Origin: an uncultured Collinsella sp.
GTDB taxonomy: Bacteria; Actinomycetota; Coriobacteriia; Coriobacteriales; Coriobacteriaceae
Length of the DNA stretch: 36,983 bases
Direction: 5' to 3'
NCBI GenBank assembly: GCA_900541685.1
Contig: UQKM01000020.1
Location: forward strand, 1-36,983
In this document: positions 17,604 to 24,778 of the stretch, piece after piece
Layout: each line of letters opens with the position of its first letter
How positions within the stretch are numbered: position 1 is the stretch's first letter
Program-made: the position numbers and the translations under genes
Notes under the pieces: model-generated
What the model was told of the DNA's origin: nothing
The model's input: only the letters and a program-made list of their open reading frames with translations
The model's database searches: none

Positions 17604-18008
17604 GTGGCAGGTATGTCAGAAGCAACTAGGACTCGCACGCATGCGCTCGAGGTTAGGCAGCGCGCCGTCGAGGTCCTCCAAGAGGGGGTCGGTCATCGCG
17701 CCCTCGCCGCGGAGCTTGGCATTCCCCAGGCCACGGCTCGTCAGTGGGCCCGCGCGTATGCCGTGGGCGGTGCCGACGCCGTTCTCAATGCCGGTTCGCA
17801 TCATCACACGTATTCGTACGAGGTTAAGCTTGCCGTGGTTAAGGATCGCCTGGAAAACGGTCTGACGGTTCGCGAGGCCATGATCAAGCATAAGATCCCC
17901 AGCGAGTCTTCGGTTAAGGCTTGGTGCCGCCAGTATCGCGACGGCGGCGCGGATGCGCTGGTCGACAAGCCGCGCGGTCGTAAACCGCGCGCCAAGAAAG
18001 CGGAGTAG
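17604..18008 (+). CDS. Orphan IS3/IS150 OrfA-like double helix-turn-helix protein
   Basis: A 134-residue basic protein with two helix-turn-helix units. The first covers about 15-60 (GHRALAAELGIPQATARQWARAY followed by GGADAVL). The second covers about 70-120 (LTVREAMIKHKIPSESSVKAWCRQY followed by GGADALVDKP). This tandem pattern is typical of the OrfA DNA-binding subunit of IS150-group IS3 elements. It lacks the C-terminal leucine zipper of OrfA, no OrfB integrase follows, and a terminator comes directly after the stop. It is therefore either a relic or a protein now serving as a DNA-binding regulator. The GTG start is chosen because GAGG (17593-17596) lies 7 nt upstream; ATG 17613 is an alternative. 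A MITE-like element and GGTA-type palindromes lie upstream. Confidence 0.8.
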   Translation: MAGMSEATRTRTHALEVRQRAVEVLQEGVGHRALAAELGIPQATARQWARAYAVGGADAVLNAGSHHHTYSYEVKLAVVKDRLENGLTVREAMIKHKIPSESSVKAWCRQYRDGGADALVDKPRGRKPRAKKAE

Positions 18009-18016
18009 CGAAAACG

Positions 18017-18039
18017 TGCGCCTATGGGGCGCATTTTTT
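18017..18039 (+). terminator. Terminator of the helix-turn-helix gene
   Basis: A 6-bp stem, TGCGCC (18017-18022) with GGCGCA (18028-18033), is followed by six T. The 250 bp between it and the hydrogenase operon show no gene; the operon promoter could not be identified with confidence. Confidence 0.8.
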
Positions 18040-18288
18040 CTATCGCGCCAACTTTTTGGACCGCCGCGAGTCTATCGGGACATCCTCCAAAGTGGCCAAT
18101 AAACCGCGCGCAGCGGCCCGCGCGCCCGTCGCTGCGGTAAGGAAATGTCGCCCTCTACTCCAGTGTCGACGGACTCCTTACCCTGTACGCCTAAAACTCC
18201 CCAGTTGACCGAAAGCCTGCCGCCAGAACTCCCAATTTGAGCTATAACGTTAAACAATTGCAGCGTTTTTGCATGGGGGAGTGATGGT

Positions 18289-21171
18289 ATGACGCTACTG
18301 TATTTCCTTACCCTGTTTCCGCTGGTACCGGCGCTGGGCATGCTGCTCGCGCGCGGTGACCGCGCCCGCGATGCGGTGGGGCTCATAGGTTCCGGCATTA
18401 TTATGGCGGTGACAGTTGTAGTCGCCGCCATGTTTTTTGGCACGGGTCCGCAGAGCTTTGAGGTTGCCCCCGGCACCTCACATGTGCTCTCGATCATCAG
18501 CTCCGCCATCGATGTCATCCTGTGTGCTGTCATCCTGTACAACGCGTACAAATATAGGAACGTGCTCACCACGGTGCTCGGCATAGTCCAGCTGGTGGGT
18601 TCGGTTGCCTTCGCTGCCATGACGCTGCCCGCGGCCGAAGCCGTCACCGCAACGCCGCTCTACCTGGACTACATGAGCGTGATCATGGTCCTCGCCGTCG
18701 GCATTGTCGGCAGCCTAATCTGCGTGTATGGCCTGGGCTACATGAAGGACTTCCAGGCCCATGACGAGCACGAGGCCGCGCTGCGCGGGCAGACCGCGCC
18801 CGACCGTCGCCCGCAGTTCCTGGCGCTCATGTTCCTGTTCCTCTCGGCCATGTTCGTCATCGTGACGAGCGACAACCTTGAGTGGCTGTTCTGCGGCTGG
18901 GAAATCACCACCGTGTGCTCGTTCCTTATGATTGGCTACACGCGCACGCCCGAGGCCATCAAGAACGCCTTTACCCAGATCATCCTCAACATGCTGGGCG
19001 GCATCGCGTTTTTGGCGGGCCTTATGTTCCTGCACGTCAACGGCATGCCACTGACCATCTCGGGCGTGATCGAGCTATCCGGCTCCGGAACCGCGCAATC
19101 CGCGCTGCTGGTGATGCCGGTCATTCTGCTGTCGCTCGCCGCACTCACCAAGGCCGCACAGATGCCGTTCCACACTTGGCTGTTGGGTGCCATGGTTGCC
19201 CCCACGCCCACGAGCGCCCTGCTGCACTCGTCAACTATGGTCAAAGCCGGCGTGTTCCTAATGGTCAAGCTGAGCCCGCTCTATGCCATCTATCCCGTAA
19301 CCGGCTTTATGGTCACGAGTGTGGGCGCCATCACATTTTTGCTCGCTGCCCTCATGGCCATCTCGCAGAGCAACGCCAAACGCGTGCTCGCGTTCTCCAC
19401 CATTTCCAACTTGGGTCTCATCAGTGCCTGCCTGGGTGTCGGCGCGCCCGAGGCCGTATGGGCGGCCATCTTCCTGATTCTGTTCCATACGGTGGCAAAG
19501 TCGCTGCTGTTCCTGTGCGTGGGTACTGCTGAGCATCATATCGGCAGCCGCAATATCGAGGATATGGACGGTATGTTCAGCCGCATGCCGCACCTGACGC
19601 GCTTGATGATGCTGGGCATCATGGGCATGTTTGTGGCGCCGTTTGGCATGCTCGTGTCCAAGTGGGGCGCCCTGGTGGCGTTTGCGCAGACCGGCAACGT
19701 GCTCATGATCATGGTGCTTGCCTTTGGCTCGGCCGCGACGTTTTACTTCTGGGGCAAGTGGCTTGCCAAGCTTTCGGGCGTCGACCCCACGGCTCAAAAC
19801 GTTGAGGTCAATGTCCACAAGACCGAATGGATGGCCCTCAACACCATCGCCGCGCTGCTGATTCTGTGCTGCGTGGCGTTCCCGGTTATCTCGAGCGGCC
19901 TGGTGTCGCCTTACTTGGCCATGGTGTTTGGCCGCGTGCCGTACGTTATTGGCAAGGACGCCATGTATCTGATGGTGGTTATCGTGGCGTTTATCGCCGT
20001 GGTGCTGCTGACTTCATTCCGCGTGAGCAACAAACCGCACGTAAACGTATATCTTTCGGGCGTGGGAACCGACAAATATCGCCATTTCCGCGGCTCGATG
20101 GGACACGAGGTGAAGGCCGAAAAGCGCAATTGGTACTCGGAGGACGCCCTTGGCGAGAAGCGTATCGGCCCCGCGGGCAGCGTCGTGTGCTGCAGCATTA
20201 TCTTGTTTGCGCTGCTGTGTTGCGCGTGGATTGGGCCCGAGCGGCTTGCCATGAGTGCGCCCTCGGTGCTGCGCGGCAAGTATTTTGAAGGTTCGGGCGT
20301 CGTGGGCATCTTTGTAGGTACCGTGGCGTTTGCCCTGCTGGCGCCGCTTGTGGGCGGCCTGATCGACGGCGTTGACCGCAAACTGTCCGCCCGCATGCAG
20401 GGTCGCGTGGGCCCGCGCCTGCTGCAGCCCTTCTACGACGTTGCCAAGCTGCTGCGCAAGGCCCCCGCCAGCGTAAACACCATGGACGATACCTATATGG
20501 CATGCGCGCTCATCTTTACCGTCGTGGGCGGCGGCATCTTTGTGTCGGGCTCCAACACGCTGCTGTGCGCTTTCATGGTGACGCTCGCCGCGATCTTTGT
20601 GGTGTTGGCGTCCGCCTCGACGCAAAGCCCGTTTGCCCAGGTTGGTGCCGACCGAGAGCTGCTGCAGGTCATGAGTTACGAGCCCGCCGTTCTGCTGATG
20701 AGCGTGGGCCTGTACCTTGCCACCGACAGCTTCGATTCCATTGCCGTGACGGGGCAGTCGGCCCCTATCATCGTGTACAGCGCCCCCATTTTCCTGGCGC
20801 TGCTTGCGGTGCTTACCATCAAGCTGCGCAAGTCGCCGTTTGACCTTTCGTACTCGCATCACGCGCATCAGGAGATTGTCCAGGGCGTCGCCACCGAGAT
20901 GAGCGGCGGTACGCTGGCCAAGATGACCCTTATGCACTGGTGCGAGACCGTGCTGTTTTTGATGTGGGTGGGCATGTTCTTTGTTTGGGACAACCCCGTG
21001 AGCTGGCTGGTCGCCCTGGTCGTCATGGCCGCGACGTACTTTGTCGAGGTCCTGATCGACAACATCTTCGCACGCAGCACCTGGCGCAGCTGCTTTAAGC
21101 TCGGCTGGGGCGTGGCGCTGGTGTTTGGCCTGCTCAACCTTATGCCCATCCTCGTCGACGTATTTATTTAG
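18289..21171 (+). CDS. EchA-EchB fusion: antiporter-like subunit joined to NuoH-like subunit of Ech hydrogenase
   Basis: A 960-residue polytopic membrane protein. Residues 1 to about 650 are a NuoL/MrpD-type antiporter subunit (EchA/HycC class). It has the conserved membrane Glu in CGWEI, the TKAAQMPFHTWLLGAM segment with its Lys, and APTPTSALLHSSTMVKAG. This half ends with RNWYSEDALGE near 613 and another helix. From about 665 to 960 it is a NuoH/EchB/HycD subunit: GLIDGVDRKLSARMQGRVGP, QPFYDVAKLLRK, and acidic loops near DRELLQVMSYEP. The two are normally separate proteins in Ech and related complexes. Both halves look full-length (about 650 and 295 residues), so this is a real fusion or a lost stop codon, not a fragment. 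GGGGGA upstream supports the ATG. It should be the ion-translocating arm of the complex. Confidence 0.9.
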   Translation: MTLLYFLTLFPLVPALGMLLARGDRARDAVGLIGSGIIMAVTVVVAAMFFGTGPQSFEVAPGTSHVLSIISSAIDVILCAVILYNAYKYRNVLTTVLGIVQLVGSVAFAAMTLPAAEAVTATPLYLDYMSVIMVLAVGIVGSLICVYGLGYMKDFQAHDEHEAALRGQTAPDRRPQFLALMFLFLSAMFVIVTSDNLEWLFCGWEITTVCSFLMIGYTRTPEAIKNAFTQIILNMLGGIAFLAGLMFLHVNGMPLTISGVIELSGSGTAQSALLVMPVILLSLAALTKAAQMPFHTWLLGAMVAPTPTSALLHSSTMVKAGVFLMVKLSPLYAIYPVTGFMVTSVGAITFLLAALMAISQSNAKRVLAFSTISNLGLISACLGVGAPEAVWAAIFLILFHTVAKSLLFLCVGTAEHHIGSRNIEDMDGMFSRMPHLTRLMMLGIMGMFVAPFGMLVSKWGALVAFAQTGNVLMIMVLAFGSAATFYFWGKWLAKLSGVDPTAQNVEVNVHKTEWMALNTIAALLILCCVAFPVISSGLVSPYLAMVFGRVPYVIGKDAMYLMVVIVAFIAVVLLTSFRVSNKPHVNVYLSGVGTDKYRHFRGSMGHEVKAEKRNWYSEDALGEKRIGPAGSVVCCSIILFALLCCAWIGPERLAMSAPSVLRGKYFEGSGVVGIFVGTVAFALLAPLVGGLIDGVDRKLSARMQGRVGPRLLQPFYDVAKLLRKAPASVNTMDDTYMACALIFTVVGGGIFVSGSNTLLCAFMVTLAAIFVVLASASTQSPFAQVGADRELLQVMSYEPAVLLMSVGLYLATDSFDSIAVTGQSAPIIVYSAPIFLALLAVLTIKLRKSPFDLSYSHHAHQEIVQGVATEMSGGTLAKMTLMHWCETVLFLMWVGMFFVWDNPVSWLVALVVMAATYFVEVLIDNIFARSTWRSCFKLGWGVALVFGLLNLMPILVDVFI

Positions 21172-21183
21172 GAGGCGGCATCC

Positions 21184-21768
21184 ATGGATCATAAAATGTC
21201 GCGCTCGCCGTGGGTTATTCATTACGACGGCTCGAGCTGCAACGGATGCGATATCGAGGTGCTGGCCTCGCTCACGCCGCTGTTCGATGCGGAGCGCTTT
21301 GGCGTGGTCAACACCGGCAACCCCAAGCATGCGGATATCTTTTTGGTGACGGGGTCGGTCAATGCCCAGAACCTGCCCGTCGTGCGCCAGATCTACAACC
21401 AGATGCTCGAGCCCAAGTGCGTGGTGGCCTGCGGCATCTGCGCGTGCTCGGGCGGTGTGTTCCGCGATGCGTACAACGTGATCGGCGGCGTGGACCGCGC
21501 GATTCCCGTGGACGTGTACGCGCCCGGGTGCGCCATTCGCCCCGAGACCGTGATCGATGCCATCGTGGAGGCGTGCGGCATCCTTGATCGGAAGGAGGCC
21601 GCGATGCGCGCCGGCGGCGACCCACTCACCGTGGGCGGTGCCGCTACCTGGGACGGTGGCGTTGAGCTGGGCGAGGACGGGTTTGTGGCTGCGGCTGAGG
21701 CCGGCGACGCGCCCGCCGCTGGCGACGCACCTGCTGAGACGCCCGCCGCTGCAAAGGAGGCCGAGTAA
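21184..21768 (+). CDS. echC: EchC: [NiFe]-hydrogenase small subunit (NuoB-like)
   Basis: A 194-residue homologue of the small subunit of energy-converting hydrogenases, which holds the proximal [4Fe-4S] cluster that passes electrons to the NiFe site. Cluster ligands are visible as C19-N-G-C22, the GIC86ACSGG segment, and PGC116. Residues from about 145 form an Ala/Gly/Asp/Glu-rich tail with no counterpart in the family core. GGAGG (21171-21175) precedes the ATG. The stop codon overlaps the next start by one base (TAATG), implying coupled translation with echD. Confidence 0.92.
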   Translation: MDHKMSRSPWVIHYDGSSCNGCDIEVLASLTPLFDAERFGVVNTGNPKHADIFLVTGSVNAQNLPVVRQIYNQMLEPKCVVACGICACSGGVFRDAYNVIGGVDRAIPVDVYAPGCAIRPETVIDAIVEACGILDRKEAAMRAGGDPLTVGGAATWDGGVELGEDGFVAAAEAGDAPAAGDAPAETPAAAKEAE

Positions 21769-22478
21769 TGCAAAAGGCTATCTATACCACCGTCGGGATC
21801 GATGAGCTCCTGGCGCATGTCCAGGCGCTCAAGGGCGTCGGCGCGCGCTTTGTGCAGATGCACGCCGAGCGCAACGTCGACGACGGCACGTATCGCTTGG
21901 TCTATACGTTTATCAACGTTCGTGCTGCTCAGGAGCATATTGCGCAGGACGGCAACTATGCGATTGAGAACCTGGTAGTCGAGGGCATCGAACAGTACCA
22001 GGAGATTCCGTCCATCAGCTCGTATTATCCGGCGGTATTCCCGTTTGAAAACGAAGCGCACGACCTATTTGGTCTTGCCATCACCGACATGCAGGTCGAC
22101 TTTAACGGCTTTTTCTACCAGGTCTCGACTGCCGAGCCCATGAGCGTCATCACGCCCGAGGTGAAGGCCGCGCGCGAGAAGGCCATGAAGGTCCGCGCCG
22201 CCGCCGAGGCCAAGGCGCGCAAGGCTGCGGCCGAGAAGGCCGCCGCTGCTGTGGGGGAGGGTGCCGCGGATGCCGGCGATGCCGCGGGCGCTGCTGCCGC
22301 CCAGCCCGTTGCGGCTGCCGGCTCCGATGCTCAGCATGACGAGGCTGCCGCCAAGGCCGCGCTCAAGGCTGCCGAGATGGAGACAAAGCTCGCCGCCATG
22401 GATCCCGAGAAAGCGGCCAAGGTCCGCGCGGCACTTGCCGCCAAGGCTGCCCGCGACAAGCAGAAAAAGGAGGCGTAA
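21768..22478 (+). CDS. echD: EchD: NuoC-like subunit of Ech hydrogenase with alanine-rich tail
   Basis: Residues 1-125 match the NuoC/HycE-N-terminal 30-kDa-subunit family. In particular YYPAVFPFENEAHDLFGLAI matches the conserved (F/W)xExE-x-D-hGh pattern. From about 130 to the end at 236 the protein is Ala/Lys/Glu-rich and probably helical or coiled (repeated AKAA, AEK, AAAK). That tail nearly doubles the usual EchD length. The domain should bridge the catalytic subunits. The start overlaps the echC stop, and AAAGGAGG lies about 8 nt upstream. The start of echE follows 5 nt after the stop. Confidence 0.88.
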   Translation: MQKAIYTTVGIDELLAHVQALKGVGARFVQMHAERNVDDGTYRLVYTFINVRAAQEHIAQDGNYAIENLVVEGIEQYQEIPSISSYYPAVFPFENEAHDLFGLAITDMQVDFNGFFYQVSTAEPMSVITPEVKAAREKAMKVRAAAEAKARKAAAEKAAAAVGEGAADAGDAAGAAAAQPVAAAGSDAQHDEAAAKAALKAAEMETKLAAMDPEKAAKVRAALAAKAARDKQKKEA

Positions 22479-22483
22479 GGTCC

Positions 22484-23572
22484 ATGGCACATCGCTCCGT
22501 TATTCCGTTTGGCCCGCAGCACCCGGTGCTGCCCGAGCCGCTTCATCTGGACCTGGTGATCGAGGACGACCGCGTCATCGAGGCAATTCCGCAGATCGGC
22601 TTTGTGCACCGCGGACTCGAGAAGCTCACCGAAAAGCGCGATATGCATCAGTTTGGCTACATCGCCGAGCGCATCTGCGGCATTTGCGCCGTGGGTCACA
22701 GCTACGGCTATGCCAGCGCCTGCGAGCGCATGCTCGACATTGAGGTGCCCGGCCGCGTGCAGTATATCCGCACCATTTTGCACGAGCTTTCGCGCATCCA
22801 CTCGCATCTGCTGTGGCTGGGTCTGCTCGCCGATGCCTTTGGTTTTGAGGCGCTGTTCTATCGGTCGTGGACCCTGCGCGAGCAGATTCTCAAGATCTTT
22901 GAGAGCACGTGCGGCGGGCGCGTGATTTTGTCGATTAACGAGATCGGCGGCCTTAAGCACGACATCGAGGACTCCGAGCTGGCGGGTATTGTCCAGACGC
23001 TCGATGCCATGCGTCCTGACTACGAGGCCCTAGTGCATACGTTTTTGGACGACGACAGCTGTGGCGAGCGCCTGCACGGCGTGGGTGTGATCAGCAAGAA
23101 GGACGCGCTGGAGCTTTCGATGGTCGGCCCGTTTGGTCGCGCCTCGGGCGTGGACTACGACGTGCGCATGTTCGGCGACGGCGCCTATGCGGACCTGGCT
23201 GCATTTGAGCCCATCGTTGCCACCGACGGCGACTGCTATGCCCGCTGCCAGGTGCGTTGTGCCGAGGTCACACAGGCCATGGACATCATTAAGGAGCTTG
23301 TGGGCAAGATTCCGCACGACGGAATCGGCGGGCGCACCAAGCTTACGCCGGCCGACGGCGCGCGTGGCGAGGTTGTGATTGAGCAGCCGCGCGGCGAGGC
23401 GTATTACTATGTGCGCGGCAACGGCACCAAGAACCTGGACCGTTTCCGCGTGCGCACGCCGACGTCGCAGAACCTGGCGGGTCTGACGCATGCGCTGCAG
23501 GGCGTGCTCCTTGCCAACGTGCCCATGATTATCCTGACCATCGACCCCTGCATTAGCTGCACGGAAAGGTAG
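22484..23572 (+). CDS. echE: EchE: [NiFe]-hydrogenase catalytic large subunit
   Basis: A 362-residue large subunit of the group 4 (NuoD-like) type that binds the NiFe centre reducing protons to H2. The two metal-binding motifs are complete: RICGICAVGH near 62-71 (cysteines at 64 and 67) and DPCISCTER at 354-362 (cysteines at 356 and 359). The protein ends exactly at the final Arg of the second motif, so there is no C-terminal peptide to be removed. This matches what is described for Methanosarcina EchE and CooH and implies that no HycI-type protease is needed. GGAGG (22469-22473) lies 10 nt upstream of the ATG, within the end of echD. Retained ligands mark it as a hydrogenase, not a complex-I subunit. 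Confidence 0.94.
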   Translation: MAHRSVIPFGPQHPVLPEPLHLDLVIEDDRVIEAIPQIGFVHRGLEKLTEKRDMHQFGYIAERICGICAVGHSYGYASACERMLDIEVPGRVQYIRTILHELSRIHSHLLWLGLLADAFGFEALFYRSWTLREQILKIFESTCGGRVILSINEIGGLKHDIEDSELAGIVQTLDAMRPDYEALVHTFLDDDSCGERLHGVGVISKKDALELSMVGPFGRASGVDYDVRMFGDGAYADLAAFEPIVATDGDCYARCQVRCAEVTQAMDIIKELVGKIPHDGIGGRTKLTPADGARGEVVIEQPRGEAYYYVRGNGTKNLDRFRVRTPTSQNLAGLTHALQGVLLANVPMIILTIDPCISCTER

Positions 23573-23579
23573 GCGCGGC

Positions 23580-23921
23580 ATGAGTTTGCTGACATTTGCC
23601 AAGACGGCCTTGGGTTCTATGGTCAAGCAGCCGGTCACGGTGTGCTATCCGCAGGAGAAACTGACGGCGCCCGAGCGCTTGCGCGGGCATATCGTCAACG
23701 ACATGGACGTGTGTATCTGCTGCGGCATGTGCGCGCGTCGCTGCCCGGCGGGCGCGCTCGCGGTCGATCGCAAGGGTGGAACGTGGTCGATCGACCCGTA
23801 TGCTTGCGTGGTATGCGGCGAGTGCATCGAAAGCTGCCCCAAACACTGCCTGAGTATGGACACCGCCCGCACTCCAGTTGCGGCGGACAAGACTCCCACG
23901 GTAGAAACTAAGCCGGAGTAG
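23580..23921 (+). CDS. echF: EchF: two-[4Fe-4S] ferredoxin-like subunit of Ech hydrogenase
   Basis: A 113-residue NuoI-like subunit. Cluster ligands are C45-x2-C48-x2-C51-x3-C55-P and C76-x2-C79-x2-C82-x3-C86-P. It should take electrons from reduced ferredoxin and pass them via EchC to the NiFe site. The last 20 residues or so are a Thr/Pro/Lys tail. The start is 7 nt after the echE stop, with an AGG-containing ribosome site. It is the last gene of the operon. No hyp maturation genes, formate dehydrogenase or CO dehydrogenase adjoin it. Confidence 0.92.
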   Translation: MSLLTFAKTALGSMVKQPVTVCYPQEKLTAPERLRGHIVNDMDVCICCGMCARRCPAGALAVDRKGGTWSIDPYACVVCGECIESCPKHCLSMDTARTPVAADKTPTVETKPE

Positions 23922-23935
23922 CGCGAGGACGGACC

Positions 23936-23963
23936 AAAAAATGGGCCGGTGATTCGCCGGCCC
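23936..23963 (-). terminator. Minus-strand terminator after the flavodoxin remnant
   Basis: GGGCCGG (23943-23949) and CCGGCCC (23957-23963) form a stem. On the minus strand the stem is followed by six T (A-run 23936-23941). It therefore suits the minus-strand gene; on the plus strand it lacks a T tract but may still slow transcripts leaving the hydrogenase operon. Confidence 0.6.
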
Positions 23964-23967
23964 GCAT

Positions 23968-24003
23968 ATCGGGGCTTGCCAGTTGTCTGGTGGGCCCCGA
24001 TTT
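23968..24003 (+). terminator. Probable terminator of the Ech operon
   Basis: ATCGGGGC (23968-23975) pairs with GCCCCGAT (23994-24001). An inner CCAG/CTGG pair lies in the loop, and a short T/A-rich end follows. It is weaker than a classical intrinsic terminator. Confidence 0.5.
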
Positions 24004-24029
24004 ATATGATGGGGAGATATGGAGGGAAG

Positions 24030-24533
24030 TTACCCCTGCTTTTTATGGATGCCGGCGATGTGCCGTGCGGTGTTCTTGAGCTTTGCCATCATGCTCGGGT
24101 CGGGGCGCGCGGCCTCTCACGCTTCGCGCTCGCGACGTTTCACATACTCGTTTTGGATGGGCCCGCCGTACTCCTCGACAAGGCGTTTGTACCAGTCGGC
24201 TGCTCCTTGGACTTCTTCTGCGGTGGGGTGGCCCTTCATGACGCCGCCCACGAGTTTGAAGGGTCCGAATGTGTCATAGCCGCATGCGCCGTAGGTTCCG
24301 ATATACGTAGCGCGTTGAGTCCTTGCGATTCCCTCGAGATCGCGTGTGTACCATTTGTTTTTGCCGCCATAGGTCATGAGGCCAAAAACCATGTAGCCAT
24401 CGATCGGCCAAGGGGATGATGCAGATCGGGGTCGCTTACCGTTATCTGCATCGACGGGGTTAATAAAGTAAAGGTGCGCCGCTCTTTTGACATCCTTGAT
24501 TAGAGCAAAACTACCGGATCGAAAGCTACGCAT
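24030..24533 (-). pseudogene. Degraded flavodoxin-like protein gene
   Basis: The main frame (24117-24533, 138 codons) contains IDGYMVFGLMTYGGKNKWY, IGTYGACGYDTFGPFKLVGG and KGHPTAEEVQGAADWYKRLVEEYGG, which resemble the C-terminal half of flavodoxin-domain proteins. The usual N-terminal phosphate-binding loop is missing and no ribosome site precedes the ATG at 24533. After its stop, a neighbouring frame continues with protein-like sequence (PDPSMMAKLKNTARHIAG and a basic end) to a TAA at 24030-24032. That suggests a second lesion, a frameshift near 24117. It faces a minus-strand promoter in the palindrome at 24564-24592 and ends before a minus-strand terminator. A short functional protein cannot be excluded. 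Confidence 0.55.
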
Positions 24534-24563
24534 ACACTGGTATTTAATAACAATTACCAGCGG

Positions 24564-24592
24564 TTTATATCATTGATACCAATTGGTATCAA
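24564..24592 (-). promoter_or_regulatory. Mirror-image sigma70-type promoter facing the flavodoxin remnant
   Basis: On the minus strand, TTGATA (complement of 24587-24592), 17 bp and TATAAA (complement of 24564-24569) form the exact mirror of the plus-strand promoter. The two fully overlap, so polymerase can occupy only one at a time. Confidence 0.5.
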
Positions 24593-24601
24593 TGATATAA
24601 A
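24573..24601 (+). promoter_or_regulatory. Sigma70-type promoter of the glycosidase gene
   Basis: TTGATA (24573-24578), a 17-bp spacer and TATAAA (24596-24601) closely match the sigma70 consensus. The promoter lies entirely within the 36-bp palindrome and its edge, so a protein bound there would block it. It predicts a leader of about 170 nt before ATG 24779; the leader shows no clear riboswitch. Confidence 0.6.
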
Positions 24602-24778
24602 ACCTCTACTTATTCAATACCGTTGGGGTATTAATATCGACCGTTTGCTAGTTGCTGGCCGATTGCCAAGGTTCGTGCTGAATGGCTCCTCTACCATGTT
24701 TACATTTACTGGATGCGCTAAGAGAGTTACGTCTGATGACCGTAGGGCGCGGCGCAGATTGAAGAGAAAGGGGAGCGA

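Larger units (their letters stand above)
24537..24633. promoter_or_regulatory. Cluster of three GGTA/TACC palindromes, including a 36-bp perfect palindrome
   Basis: Three inverted repeats lie side by side. They are CTGGTA-N12-TACCAG (24537-24560), the perfect palindrome TTATATCATTGATACCAA plus its reverse complement (24565-24600, centre 24582/24583), and AATACC-N5-GGTATT (about 24617-24633). Six GGTA(T) half-sites in under 100 bp, over the promoters, point to control by a dimeric repressor or activator of the glycosidase gene. The regulator family cannot be named from this alone. Confidence 0.65.

Noticed and set aside
20014..21330. 438-codon minus-strand frame across the EchA-EchB gene
   Set aside because: It is an antisense shadow of the membrane-protein gene, His/Gly/Arg-rich, and spans the boundary into echC without any motif.
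18289..23921. Partial respiratory complex I (nuo) instead of a hydrogenase
   Set aside because: EchE keeps all four NiFe-binding cysteines in RxCGxC and DPCxxC motifs, which complex I NuoD lacks, and the gene set matches Ech.
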